From contig JAMFSK010000003.1 of NCBI GenBank assembly GCA_026225235.1, positions 170,090 through 234,089 of the forward strand: 64,000 nt of DNA, given 5' to 3'. Source of the DNA: Burkholderiales bacterium (GTDB lineage: Bacteria > Pseudomonadota > Gammaproteobacteria > Burkholderiales > Burkholderiaceae). The position numbers and the translations under genes are program-made. The notes beneath the pieces were generated by a model that was not told where the DNA came from, made no database searches, and was given only the letters and a program-made list of their open reading frames with translations. Positions 15,770 to 24,374 of this stretch are shown here, one piece after another (the stretch's first letter is position 1; every line of letters begins with the position of its first letter).

Positions 15770-16894
15770 CTAGCGTAGCGCCGCTTCAAAGTGTGCGGCG
15801 AATGCGCACACCTGCTCGTCTGCGCCATGACGGCCGACGATTTGCAAACCGGCCTTGAGGTGGGTGCCCGCTAAGGGAAGCGGAAGGCTTAGTGCGGGAT
15901 GTCCGCTCAGATTGAAAGGCCGGATCAACGACGACATCTGGATGACGGAAGCCCCGCTGCGGGCCGCTTCGACCGTGATCGGCAGCGCAGGGAGCGTCGG
16001 CAGGATGAGCACGTCGACGAGATCCAGGGCCTGGTCGACCACGCGTGTGAATCGACGTCGCACTGTCTCTGCGGCTTCGATGTGTGCTGCGGTCGTGAGC
16101 GAAGCCGCCTGCAGGCGCGTATCGACACCCGCGCCGACTTTGCCCGTCTCTAGCAGATGTCCGAATGCTTGCCAGGTTTCCGCGTTGATCACGGTGAGAC
16201 CCGCCTCGAATGCGTCGGTGAAACCCGGCAAGTCAAGCTCGCGGGCAACGAGTCTGGCGAGAGAAGCTGCACGTATGACAGCGTCGAGGATGTCCGGCGA
16301 CGCGTCGACCGTAACAACGCCCACCGTTCCGTTATGAACAGGCGCGACCGCCGCCGCCAGATCGAAGCCCGCTGTGATCGCGGCCATCGTCTGAGCGAGT
16401 ACACGCATTTCCCGCGCGAAAGGGCCGACGCAATCGAGCGTGGTCTGCGTGGGCGCCACGCCACGCCGCGACACGCGCGCGAAAGTCGGCTTGAGTCCGA
16501 TGGTGCCGCAACACGCCGCGGGGCCGCGGATCGACCCCCCCGTATCTGTGCCGAGTGCCGCATCGACAAGACCGCGCCCAACGGCTGCGGCCGAGCCGCT
16601 CGACGAGCCGCCGGGAATCCGGCTTGGGTCCTGAGGATTGAGTGGCGTCCCCGTGTAGTCGTTGATCCCCGTCATGCCGAACGCGAGTTCGTGCATATTC
16701 GCCTTCGCGACGATATGCCAGCCAGCGTCAAGCAGACGTTCGACGACGTCGGCATGACGCACTGCCGGTGGCGTATCCGCAAGCGCGCGACTGCCGGCGA
16801 TCGTTGGATAACCGGCGATGTCGATCGAGTCCTTGATGGCCACAGTAGGACCGTCTACGTCGCCGAGGGAAAGTTCGCAGAGGTATTCGTTCAT
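15770..16894 (-). CDS. Amidase (amidase-signature family)
   Basis: A 374-residue amidase-signature hydrolase. The Ser-cisSer-Lys triad is readable: K21 (VAIKDS), S97 in GGSSSGSAAA and the nucleophile S121 in GTDTGGSIRGP. The protein is shorter than the usual 450-500 residues because the N-terminus begins almost at the catalytic lysine strand. It should cleave a C-N amide bond. The start overlaps the end of the SnoaL-like gene (ATGA, 16,891-16,894), so it is the last gene of the dioxygenase operon starting at 19,357. The coupling suggests that it acts on an amide product of that pathway. Confidence 0.9.
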   Translation of the reverse strand: MNEYLCELSLGDVDGPTVAIKDSIDIAGYPTIAGSRALADTPPAVRHADVVERLLDAGWHIVAKANMHELAFGMTGINDYTGTPLNPQDPSRIPGGSSSGSAAAVGRGLVDAALGTDTGGSIRGPAACCGTIGLKPTFARVSRRGVAPTQTTLDCVGPFAREMRVLAQTMAAITAGFDLAAAVAPVHNGTVGVVTVDASPDILDAVIRAASLARLVARELDLPGFTDAFEAGLTVINAETWQAFGHLLETGKVGAGVDTRLQAASLTTAAHIEAAETVRRRFTRVVDQALDLVDVLILPTLPALPITVEAARSGASVIQMSSLIRPFNLSGHPALSLPLPLAGTHLKAGLQIVGRHGADEQVCAFAAHFEAALR

Positions 16895-17562
16895 CGTGAT
16901 CCTGTGGCGGGTTCACTGCGTGCGCGTGGATTGAGCTGCCAGGGCGCGTCGAATAGTCGTTCGGTGCGGAAGTGCCGGATCAGCCAGTCGTGGGATCCTG
17001 AGCTCGGGTGGCGCGTGTTCCGGGATGGCGCGAAATCGACTTCGAGCCGCGCGGCGATCAGTTCGGAGTGACCGGCGACATAGCATGACGCTTGCAGCAT
17101 GATCCAGCGCCCGGTCGCGTGCGAGGCGTCCGGGGCGACCTCGATCGTCTCTGAACTCAGGAAGTGAGTATTACTCGTGAAGTGTGGCGTCGGCGGCAGA
17201 TAGCGCGTGAGCATCGCGAGGATGTCGTCCGGTCCGGTGAGCTTGCCGAACTTCGACGCATAGTGGGCGCCGACACCTTCCCAGACGCTGTCTTCCGTGA
17301 ACAATGCCGCAAGCGTTTCGTCGGGTAGCAAGCGAGCCGGCACATCGCACAACGCCATATAACGCGACATCGTGCGGCGTATGGCGCGTTCGGCCTCGAG
17401 TGCGGCGAGTCGCGAAATCATATCTGCCAGCAGGGCGTCTGCCGCACCGACGCGAGGTGTCTGCGCTTCCCCATGCGCATGCCCACCCGCACCCGCACCC
17501 GCACCCGTTGTGCCGGTGAAGGCCGCGCCAGCAGAGGGCGGATTCAAGGCCGACCCGTTCAA
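16891..17562 (-). CDS. SnoaL-like / NTF2-fold protein
   Basis: A 223-residue protein. An N-terminal Gly/Ala/His-rich stretch of about 45 residues precedes an NTF2-like domain (ALEAERAIRRTMSRYMALCD, TEDSVWEGVGAHY, VEVDFAPSR-type strands). Related folds are dioxygenase beta subunits and small hydrolases or isomerases. The start appears to be TTG at 17562, overlapping the beta-subunit stop as TTGA. A Met further in (before ISRLAALE) is the alternative. It could be a second beta-like subunit or a separate enzyme; the sequence does not decide. Confidence 0.7.
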   Translation of the reverse strand: MNGSALNPPSAGAAFTGTTGAGAGAGGHAHGEAQTPRVGAADALLADMISRLAALEAERAIRRTMSRYMALCDVPARLLPDETLAALFTEDSVWEGVGAHYASKFGKLTGPDDILAMLTRYLPPTPHFTSNTHFLSSETIEVAPDASHATGRWIMLQASCYVAGHSELIAARLEVDFAPSRNTRHPSSGSHDWLIRHFRTERLFDAPWQLNPRARSEPATGSR

Positions 17563-18077
17563 AGCAGGAAGCCGATCGCGCTCAGTGCGTCGGTCGAGTT
17601 GATGAGTCGAATGACCTTCTGCAGGATGCGAGGCTCACTATTTGCCATGCTGATGCGGTGCGTCAGGTCCGCCGCAAACAATGTCGTGGCGCTACGCTTA
17701 TACGCAACGATGATCTGAGCGGACGACACCTCGACGATGTCGTCGGTCTCGACCACCAGCGTAAAACGCGAAACGGTCCGCACCGTGCGCGCTGCATCGT
17801 TGGCCGACACGGAGAAACCCGACGTCATGCGCTCGACGCGCTTGCCGCGCAACTCGTGATCGTCATAGGCGTAGTTCAGCGTCGCAGCGAAGTCGGTCGT
17901 GTCAGGATCGATCGGCACGACATAGAAGCCTTGGGGGTCCCAAAGATCGAGCCATCCCCGATAGTCCTTGCGATCGAGCAATTCCGCTTCGCGCCAGATC
18001 AGGTCGATGGCACGCGAAGACATCTCCGGCGTGCCGAGGAACGAGGTCGGGGCGGCGGTATCCAGTGTTTCGGTCAT
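17559..18077 (-). CDS. Aromatic ring-hydroxylating dioxygenase, beta subunit
   Basis: A 172-residue NTF2-fold beta subunit. LIWREAELLDRKDYRGWLDLW is the typical opening, with WDPQGFYVVPID and a terminal region containing RIASxEPRILQK-like residues. ATG 18077 was chosen because it overlaps the alpha-subunit stop (ATGA) and has GGAG 5 nt upstream; a start 24 nt further upstream is less likely. It should form the alpha3beta3 hexamer with the adjacent alpha subunit. Confidence 0.88.
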   Translation of the reverse strand: MTETLDTAAPTSFLGTPEMSSRAIDLIWREAELLDRKDYRGWLDLWDPQGFYVVPIDPDTTDFAATLNYAYDDHELRGKRVERMTSGFSVSANDAARTVRTVSRFTLVVETDDIVEVSSAQIIVAYKRSATTLFAADLTHRISMANSEPRILQKVIRLINSTDALSAIGFLL

Positions 18078-19357
18078 GCTTGCTCCATCATTGAGCGCCA
18101 TTTTGCGTACGCCTCGCGCATGCCGGTTTCATCGGTCGCGTGCGCTGTTTTCTCGCCGTTCGCGCCGACGTGCTCGCGGTTCAGGCCGCGATTGACCAGG
18201 ATCGGTACGTCCGGGCCCGCATGCGAGCCGCGTTGCACGCGCTCCCACGCTTCCGCATCGTCGGGGCTACCGAAGCCGAATGGCCCCTGAAAGTTCTCGT
18301 GGATCCGCAAGCGCACGCGATTCGCTTCGTCGGGGCCGCCATCCATGCCGAGCGCGACGTGGCGGATCTCGGTCTCATCCACCGAGATCGGACGCAAGAC
18401 ACGGAAGAAGGCCATCGACAAGGCCAGGTTTGGAAACAGGTTCAGATTGAAGCCGACACCCGTCAGCGAGCGCACGATGCGCCTGACCTGAGCGGGCGGG
18501 TATTGTTGCGCAAGCGAAGCAGCGAGTGCTTCGAAGCGTTCGGGGATTGGTGCACCATCATCCTTGTCGAGATCGACGATATCGGGCACGAGAACGGCGA
18601 GGCTGTGACCATTGCCGAGTGACCGGCAAAAGGCATCTTCGCTTGTCATGAAGCGCGTGATCATGGCGACGGTCGCCTCGTCGATCGTGCGCAGCCACGA
18701 TTTGTGAACGACCGGAAAGTGATAGAGGTCCGTGGTGTTCTCGAGCTGGATCTTCCAGTTGCCCTTGAACTTGAACTTGTGTTCGCCATTCGCCTTGATG
18801 GGGAAACCCGCTCCCTGCTTCATGAAGAGGTCGATCCACGGCTTGGCGCCGCCGAGGAAATCTTCGAGCGGCTCGACTTCCTGGTTGAAGCTCGCAAAGA
18901 TCAGCCCGTGGTAGATCCCTACGCGCAGATTGCGCAGAGGCAGCTCCCCCTTTTCAACCACCCCGTCGTAGCCTTCCCGATAGGGCAGCGCGCGCAGCTT
19001 GCCTTCAAGCGTATACGACCAGCTGTGATACGGGCAGGTGAAGCCGCGTGCATTGCCCTGGTGCTGTTCGCAGACGGTCGCGCCCCGATGACGGCAGCGA
19101 TTTTCCAGCACGCGAACCGTGCCGGCCGTATCGCGCACGACGATCACGGGTTGTCGCCCGATCGTCGTGGTGCGAAAATCACCGGGGTTGCGCAGTTCGC
19201 TTTCATGCGCGACCCAGATCCAGGTCTTGTAGAAAATCCGTTCGAGCTCCGCTTCGAACAGTGTGGGGTCGTTGTAAAGCGAAGGAGCAACGCGGTCGGT
19301 CTGCGCACGCGCATACAACGCGCTCACATCGACAGGTTGAAAGTCGGAATCGTTCAT
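18074..19357 (-). CDS. Aromatic ring-hydroxylating dioxygenase, Rieske alpha subunit
   Basis: A 427-residue catalytic subunit. The Rieske [2Fe-2S] ligands are C88 and H90 (CRHRG), then C108 and H111 (CPYHSW). The mononuclear iron site is NTTDLYHFPVVH, with bridging D210 and ligands H213 and H218. The start at 19357 (MNDSDFQP) is preferred over an upstream Arg/Pro-rich extension. It would insert both atoms of O2, or one, into an aromatic or N-substituted ring. The likely electron donor is the lone Rieske ferredoxin at 24,750, and no reductase is visible in the window. It heads the operon alpha-beta-SnoaL-amidase. Confidence 0.92.
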   Translation of the reverse strand: MNDSDFQPVDVSALYARAQTDRVAPSLYNDPTLFEAELERIFYKTWIWVAHESELRNPGDFRTTTIGRQPVIVVRDTAGTVRVLENRCRHRGATVCEQHQGNARGFTCPYHSWSYTLEGKLRALPYREGYDGVVEKGELPLRNLRVGIYHGLIFASFNQEVEPLEDFLGGAKPWIDLFMKQGAGFPIKANGEHKFKFKGNWKIQLENTTDLYHFPVVHKSWLRTIDEATVAMITRFMTSEDAFCRSLGNGHSLAVLVPDIVDLDKDDGAPIPERFEALAASLAQQYPPAQVRRIVRSLTGVGFNLNLFPNLALSMAFFRVLRPISVDETEIRHVALGMDGGPDEANRVRLRIHENFQGPFGFGSPDDAEAWERVQRGSHAGPDVPILVNRGLNREHVGANGEKTAHATDETGMREAYAKWRSMMEQA

Positions 19358-19378
19358 CGGTCGTCGAAGGCGTATTGA

Positions 19379-19403
19379 GGGGCGAAAGGGGCGAAAGGGG
19401 CGA
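19379..19403. repeat. Three tandem copies of GGGGCGAAA
   Basis: The 9-bp unit GGGGCGAAA occurs twice, followed by GGGGCGA, in the 5' leader of the dioxygenase alpha gene. It may be a slippage-prone tract. Confidence 0.7.
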
Positions 19404-19459
19404 GGCATCAAGGGCGTCGATGGCCCGCTTGTGCTGTCACTGTCGTCCTCTCCCCGACA

Positions 19460-19476
19460 TAGGTCAAATCGATCTA
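19460..19476. promoter_or_regulatory. Possible LysR-type site TAG-N11-CTA
   Basis: TAGGTCAAATCGATCTA lies in the 150-bp divergent promoter between the dioxygenase operon and the LysR gene, 32 bp before the LysR start. Its partial dyad symmetry and T-N11-A core fit LysR binding. Confidence 0.35.
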
Positions 19477-19507
19477 AAATGGGTTGCCCGATCAGTGCGG
19501 CTTATAT

Positions 19508-20455
19508 ATGAACCCGATCGATCACGTCGACCTGAACCTGTTGCGCGTGTTTAACGCGATTGTCGAGGAGCGCAACCTCACGCGCGCCGGGCAGCGGCTC
19601 GCGCTATCGCAGCCCGCCATCAGCTATTCACTGGGGCGCCTGCGAACCTTGTTCGACGACCCCTTGTTTATCCGGACACGCGAAGGCATGCAGCCGACGC
19701 CGATGGCACTCGAGCTTGCGGTGATCGTCGCGCGAGCGCTCGAAACAGTGCGCGAGGCCTTGCGCCACGCGGAACGATTCGCGCCCGAGACCAGCACACG
19801 GACCTTCCGGCTGTCGCTGTCGGATGCGGGCGAACTCGCTTACCTGCCGCCCATTTGTGAAGCCCTGCATCGCCTCGCGCCTCGCGTCACGCTGCGTATC
19901 GAGCCACTGCCAGTCAACGAGATCGAGCAGGCACTGCGGGCGAGCCGGCTCGACTTCGCGATCGGCAATTTGCCCGAACTGACCGCACGAACCCGTCACC
20001 GCCTGCTATTCGACGAAACCTATGTGTGCATGACCCGCAAGCGCACCGGCTTGCCGCGGGGCACGCAGATCGATCTCGAGCGTTTCAGGGCGGGCTCGCA
20101 TGTGCAGATTTCGTCGGTCGAGCATAGTCATCATTCGCTTGAAGACGCCTTTCGCTCGCGTGGCGTCGACCGTCATGTGGGACTGGAGCTCCCGCATTTC
20201 GTCGCCTTGCCGAGCGTACTCGGCGTGACGGATTTTTTTGCGACCTTGCCGCGGCGGCTGGCGCAGGTCTTTAACCGTGACGGACGGTTCAGGATCTACG
20301 CACTACCGGTCGAACTGCCGGCCGCGGCCGTGACGATGCACTGGCACGACAATTTCGACAACGATCCCGGCAACCTCTGGCTGAGAGAGCTGATGACCGA
20401 CATCGTGCGTCGATTCGACGAACCCGCCTCAACCTTGCGAGAACATCCTCACTAG
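19508..20455 (+). CDS. LysR-family transcriptional regulator
   Basis: A 315-residue LysR regulator. The N-terminal helix-turn-helix reads LNLLRVFNAIVEERNLTRAGQRLALSQPAISYSLGRLR, followed by the periplasmic-binding-like effector domain. ATG 19508 begins the conserved MNPIDHVDLNLL; a longer frame from a TTG has no support. It is divergent from the Rieske dioxygenase operon, the usual position of its activator. The C-terminus overlaps the end of the convergent LysR gene by 27 bp, and the two proteins are visibly similar (NodD/PcaQ-like class with DLNLLRVF), which suggests an old duplication. Confidence 0.92.
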   Translation: MNPIDHVDLNLLRVFNAIVEERNLTRAGQRLALSQPAISYSLGRLRTLFDDPLFIRTREGMQPTPMALELAVIVARALETVREALRHAERFAPETSTRTFRLSLSDAGELAYLPPICEALHRLAPRVTLRIEPLPVNEIEQALRASRLDFAIGNLPELTARTRHRLLFDETYVCMTRKRTGLPRGTQIDLERFRAGSHVQISSVEHSHHSLEDAFRSRGVDRHVGLELPHFVALPSVLGVTDFFATLPRRLAQVFNRDGRFRIYALPVELPAAAVTMHWHDNFDNDPGNLWLRELMTDIVRRFDEPASTLREHPH

Positions 20456-21343
20456 CAGCGCACGCAGCCACGCGATACCGGGGTCACCGGCAAAGCGCGT
20501 GTGGCTGTATACGCACACCTGGATGACCGGCATTGCCACCGGAAGCGGCAGCAGCCGGAATGCGCGGCTTTTGTTGAACCGATGAGCGATGCTGCGCGGC
20601 AGGACGAGGGCGAGATCGGTGCTCCTGACGATCTCGGGCGCGACCGTGAAATGCGGCAAACGCAGCACGATGTCGCGTTCGATGCCGAGCCTGGAAAACG
20701 CATCTTCTGCGAGCCCATGGCCGGTGGCGTTCGAGACGGCGAATACATACCGGAGGGAGCGAACGCTATCGAGCGACAGCCGTCGCCCGATCGTCGGATG
20801 GCCGGTGCGCACCATGCAGACGTAGTCGTCGTCGAACAATACGGTCTGTTCACACTCGGTGGCGAGGCCGGGGAGATAGCCGAGTGCGAGATCGACTTCA
20901 CCGCTGCGCATCGCGGAGCTCAGCGAATCGACCGCCATCTGCGCCACGTCGAAACGGATCTGGGGTGCCTCGCGCTGAAGCGCGTCGAGCAGCGGTGGCA
21001 GGAAGTAGAACTCCGACATATCGGACATCGCGAGACGAAAGGTTCGCGATGCATGGCCGGGCTCAAAGCGCTCGCGCGTCTGAAGCGCCTTGCCGATGAT
21101 GCCCAGTGCTTCATCGATCGGACCATGCAGCTGTGTCGCTGCATCGGTCGGTACCATCGACGTGCCCACGCGCGCGAACAAGGGGTCACCGAAGAGATCG
21201 CGCAACCGCCGCAATGCATGGCTGACCGCAGGCTGACTCAAGCCCAGATGTTCACCCGCCACGGTCAGGCTATGCGATTCCCAGACTGCGAGGAAGACTC
21301 TCAACAGATTGAGATCGATCGATTCCGGATTCCTGCTATGCAT
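20429..21343 (-). CDS. LysR-family transcriptional regulator
   Basis: A 304-residue LysR regulator with HTH SLTVAGEHLGLSQPAVSHALRRLRDLFGDPLF. Starts at 21343, 21352 and 21388 are possible; none has a good ribosome site, and 21343 (MHSRNPES) gives a usual length. It is divergent from the flavin monooxygenase at 21,425 and is its likely regulator. It is similar to the neighbouring LysR at 19,508 across the HTH and effector domain (for example the FRLAMSDMSE / FRLSLSDAGE block). Confidence 0.9.
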   Translation of the reverse strand: MHSRNPESIDLNLLRVFLAVWESHSLTVAGEHLGLSQPAVSHALRRLRDLFGDPLFARVGTSMVPTDAATQLHGPIDEALGIIGKALQTRERFEPGHASRTFRLAMSDMSEFYFLPPLLDALQREAPQIRFDVAQMAVDSLSSAMRSGEVDLALGYLPGLATECEQTVLFDDDYVCMVRTGHPTIGRRLSLDSVRSLRYVFAVSNATGHGLAEDAFSRLGIERDIVLRLPHFTVAPEIVRSTDLALVLPRSIAHRFNKSRAFRLLPLPVAMPVIQVCVYSHTRFAGDPGIAWLRALLVRMFSQG

Positions 21344-21381
21344 AGCGGCCATTATTGGAGCGAATTTGACGATGCGCGGCG

Positions 21382-21401
21382 GTCCCACTTATTGTGGGGA
21401 C
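21382..21401. promoter_or_regulatory. Imperfect palindrome in the divergent LysR/monooxygenase promoter
   Basis: GTCCCACTTATTGTGGGGAC is an inverted repeat (GTCCC...GGGAC arms) 24 bp upstream of the flavin monooxygenase start. A LysR operator is plausible. Confidence 0.4.
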
Positions 21402-21424
21402 GAACAGCCCAAGGAGGGTGTGTC

Positions 21425-22621
21425 ATGCAAGCTTCATCAGTCGAAGTCCAGGTGCGTGAACCGGCGTGGCCGCACGGAGGCGCAGACGATCCCACTACCG
21501 GTATGCTCGACCTCGAGGTGGTCATCGCCGAGATCGCCGCACGCCGTGACGAATTCGACGAGCGCTCGCATGTGCCGCGCGATGTGATCGCGAAGCTCAA
21601 GCTCGCAGGGGTCTTTCGCGCGAGTACCCCCAAGCGCTTCGGCGGCACGGCACTTGCGCCGGCCGCGTTCTTCCGGATCATCGAACGGATTGCGATTGCA
21701 GACGGATCCGCGGCCTGGGTGGCCGCTTTCGGATCGGCCAATATCTATCTCGCCGCCTTGCCCGCCGATACGCAACGAGTGCTCTACCAGGGCGGCCCTG
21801 ATCAGATTTTTGCGGGCGCGCTGTATCCCGTGCAAGCTGCCGAACGCATCGAAGGCGGGTGGCGCGTCAACGGGCAATGGAAGTTCGCGAGCGGTTGCAA
21901 GGGTGCGGACTGGCTCGGCGTTGGCATTGGCGGCGCCGGTGCGGCCGGCCAGGCGGCGCAGCCGCTGACCGCAGTGTTTCCGCCTGGCGAAGTCGAGATC
22001 GTCGAGAACTGGGACGTCGTAGGACTGCAGGGTACGGGCAGCCACGATCTCCGCGTGAGCGGCAAGGTGATCGACGACGCATGGACTTTCATTCGTGGCG
22101 CAGCATCGACCATCGACGAGCCGGTCTATCGCTATCCGTCGGTGTCGTACCAGGCAGGCGTCCATGCGGCGGTGAATCTCGGTCTGGCGCGTGCGGCGCT
22201 CGACGTCGTAACGGGCATGTCGGGCAGTCAGGTCACGACGACCGGTGCGCCTCGTCTCGCCGATCGCCCGCACTTCAGGATCGAACTCGCCAAATGCGAA
22301 GCAGCCCTCAGGAGCACGCGCGCGTTCTTTTATGAAGCTGCCGAGCAGGTGTGGGACTCGATTCACGCGGGGCGCCCGGTGTCGGTAGAGCAGGCGAACC
22401 TCCTGCGGCTCAGTGCGATTCATGCCGCCCATACCACCTCCGATGTCATCCAGCGTTGCTACAAGCTGGGCGGGATCGCGGCGATTTATCGCACGCATCG
22501 GCTTCAGCGTATCGTGCGCGACTCGATGGTCGTGACCCAGCACGCGTTGCTCGGCGAGTCGGGCTACGACGGCGCAGGCGCCATATTCTCTGGCGTGCCG
22601 GCGTTCAAGGGCTATCCGTAG
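21425..22621 (+). CDS. Acyl-CoA dehydrogenase-fold flavin-dependent monooxygenase (HpaB_C/DszC class)
   Basis: A 398-residue protein of the acyl-CoA dehydrogenase superfamily. The N-terminal helical domain (ERSHVPRDVIAKLKLAGVFRASTPKRFGG) and central beta domain (GWRVNGQWKFASGC, VVGLQGTGSHDLRVSG) match flavin-dependent hydroxylases such as DszC and the 3-HSA hydroxylase HsaA type rather than true acyl-CoA dehydrogenases. These use reduced FMN or FAD and O2 supplied by a separate reductase, which is encoded by the convergent gene just downstream. AAGGAGGG sits 5-12 nt before ATG 21425. The long open frame upstream is antisense to the LysR gene and is ignored. Confidence 0.87.
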   Translation: MQASSVEVQVREPAWPHGGADDPTTGMLDLEVVIAEIAARRDEFDERSHVPRDVIAKLKLAGVFRASTPKRFGGTALAPAAFFRIIERIAIADGSAAWVAAFGSANIYLAALPADTQRVLYQGGPDQIFAGALYPVQAAERIEGGWRVNGQWKFASGCKGADWLGVGIGGAGAAGQAAQPLTAVFPPGEVEIVENWDVVGLQGTGSHDLRVSGKVIDDAWTFIRGAASTIDEPVYRYPSVSYQAGVHAAVNLGLARAALDVVTGMSGSQVTTTGAPRLADRPHFRIELAKCEAALRSTRAFFYEAAEQVWDSIHAGRPVSVEQANLLRLSAIHAAHTTSDVIQRCYKLGGIAAIYRTHRLQRIVRDSMVVTQHALLGESGYDGAGAIFSGVPAFKGYP

Positions 22622-22641
22622 CAGGCCAGCCTGCGCACTCG

Positions 22642-22676
22642 GATCGAGGAAGGCGTCTACGACGCCTTCCTCGATC
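22642..22676. terminator. Perfect 16-bp hairpin between convergent genes
   Basis: GATCGAGGAAGGCGTC (22642-22657) pairs exactly with GACGCCTTCCTCGATC (22661-22676) across a 3-nt loop. It lies between the monooxygenase stop and the convergent flavin reductase, and its right arm overlaps the reductase stop codon. There is no U-tract, so it may act as a bidirectional terminator or 3' protecting structure. Confidence 0.7.
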
Positions 22677-23217
22677 ATTCCTGCATTTGCAAGCCGGCAA
22701 GTGCACGGTTGAAATAGAGCAGCGGGTGCGCACCGCCTGTGACGGTCACGTCCGACACCTGCGCGAGAAAGAGACCGTGCGTGCCGACTTCAGTCAGCGA
22801 TACGGTCCTGCATTCAAACGAGGCGAGAGCGCCCTCAAGCACGGGCAGTCCGCCTGCGCTCGTGATCCACGAATCGCCTTCGAATTTCTGCTCGCCCTTG
22901 AGTGCACCGTCGGAGAACCGCATGGCAGCGTCGGCATGGGCGCTCGCGAGCACATTGACGCAGAACACGCCTGCCTCGCGCAGGGCCGCGAAGGTACCGC
23001 TGTCCTGGTTGACACACACCAGCAGCGTGGGCGGGTCCGCGCAGACGGAACACACCGCCGTCGCGGTCAATCCTGAACGTCGTCCGTCAAGCACCGTGGT
23101 GATGATGCTGACCGTCGAGGCGATTTGCCGCATGCCAGCCTTGAACAGCTCGGGCGATGCGCCGGCCGTCGACGTGGCGCAATCGACAGCGCGCACAGCG
23201 GATGAAGTGCTGCTCAT
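22675..23217 (-). CDS. Flavin reductase (RutF/HpaC family)
   Basis: A 180-residue flavin-reductase-domain protein that makes reduced FMN or FAD from NAD(P)H. MRQIASTVSIITT, GLTATAVCSVCADPPTLLVCVN and the late HPLLYFNRALAGL are typical. ATG 23217 overlaps the upstream monooxygenase stop (ATGA), which sets the start despite a longer open frame. It is translationally coupled to the luciferase-fold monooxygenase and could also serve the convergent acyl-CoA-dehydrogenase-fold monooxygenase. Confidence 0.92.
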   Translation of the reverse strand: MSSTSSAVRAVDCATSTAGASPELFKAGMRQIASTVSIITTVLDGRRSGLTATAVCSVCADPPTLLVCVNQDSGTFAALREAGVFCVNVLASAHADAAMRFSDGALKGEQKFEGDSWITSAGGLPVLEGALASFECRTVSLTEVGTHGLFLAQVSDVTVTGGAHPLLYFNRALAGLQMQE

Positions 23218-24374
23218 GCGAATTGCTCGACGGGCAGGCGCAGGCCTTTCTTCTCGAGACGCGGCAACACTTCGCTGATGAAAAGCGGCAGCTCCGCGAC
23301 ATAGTTGACGAACGACAGGGTGGCCCCATCGAAGCCAGCCTGACTGATCCGTTCGAGTTCGTCCGCGATATCGTCGGGCGTGCCGATCAGCGGGTACACA
23401 CCGCTGCCGCCTGCAAAACGGATCTTGAAACGCTGGTACGCATCCGGTTCGAACGAGCGTGAATGCAACCCCTGCAAGGCCATCAGCTTTTCGACAGCCT
23501 CGTGGTCGGCGCATTCATCGGCGTAGTACCGGTGATAGTCCTCGGCTTCGGCACGAGTCGGACGGCAGACCACATAGGTGGGTGTGAACACGCCGATCTC
23601 GCGCCCGGATGCGCGAGCCTGAGTTTTGAAGCTGCTCACATCCGTGCGGCCTTTCTCGAGTTCGGTCAGCACGGTGAAGAGCGTATCGGCATTGCGCACC
23701 GCGAACTCGCGCCCCTCGGGCGACGACGCCGCGTTCAGGATCGGGATCGGCCTGCCCGCGGGAGGCCGGGGCTTGCCCGTCACATCGCCGAGCTTGAAAT
23801 GCTGGCCCGCGTATTCAAACGGCGCATCGCCGCGCCAGATCCGGCTCATGATCTCGTACCATTCCTGCCCCATGCGATAGCGTGTGCCGTGGTCGCTGGG
23901 GAGGTCCATGCCGAACATCGTGTACTCGTTCTTGTTCCAGCCGCAGACGATGTTGAGGCCAGCCCGTCCGGCGCCGATTTCGTGCAGCGTGGCCAGTTGC
24001 TTGGCTATGGCGATCGGATGATGGAACGCCGTATGGATCGTCGAGAAGACGGTGATCTGTTTCGTCACCGCGAGCACAGCGGCCGCGAGTGCGACGGGGT
24101 CAAGTACGGATTCTGCGTAGTGTCCTGCGCCGTTGAAGCCGTTCCAGCGCGCCACGGGCAACATGAAATCGAAACCCGCCGTGTCGATCATCGTCGCGAG
24201 CGCGAGATTGTCGGCCCAGTTGCCCGACCAGCTTTCGGGCACCGTCGTGACGGCGAGGCCGCCCGACAGGTTGCTGGAGAAGATACCCAGTGTCAGCGTA
24301 TGCCGCCGCGCGAAATCGCCGCCGGTATGGCGCGATTCGGCTTCGAGATGTCCCGCACTCGTGAATTCGTTCAT
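23214..24374 (-). CDS. LLM-class flavin-dependent monooxygenase (RutA/SfnG-like)
   Basis: A 386-residue luciferase-fold monooxygenase. Segments FDFMLPVARWNGFNG, TIHTAFHHPIAIAKQLATL and GAGRAGLNIVCGWNKNEY match the group containing pyrimidine oxygenase RutA and alkane/dimethylsulfone monooxygenases. These use reduced FMN and O2 to open amide rings or cleave C-S bonds. The start is uncertain: 24374 (MNEFTS) is preferred over 24410 and 24452. The reductase gene overlaps its end. An amide-cleaving role would agree with the amidase and formamidase in the island, but this is inference. Confidence 0.9.
   Translation of the reverse strand: MNEFTSAGHLEAESRHTGGDFARRHTLTLGIFSSNLSGGLAVTTVPESWSGNWADNLALATMIDTAGFDFMLPVARWNGFNGAGHYAESVLDPVALAAAVLAVTKQITVFSTIHTAFHHPIAIAKQLATLHEIGAGRAGLNIVCGWNKNEYTMFGMDLPSDHGTRYRMGQEWYEIMSRIWRGDAPFEYAGQHFKLGDVTGKPRPPAGRPIPILNAASSPEGREFAVRNADTLFTVLTELEKGRTDVSSFKTQARASGREIGVFTPTYVVCRPTRAEAEDYHRYYADECADHEAVEKLMALQGLHSRSFEPDAYQRFKIRFAGGSGVYPLIGTPDDIADELERISQAGFDGATLSFVNYVAELPLFISEVLPRLEKKGLRLPVEQFA

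Noticed and set aside
20501..21424. In-frame extension of the flavin monooxygenase over the LysR gene
   Set aside because: It is antisense to the LysR coding sequence; the AAGGAGGG site and conserved N-terminus place the start at 21425.
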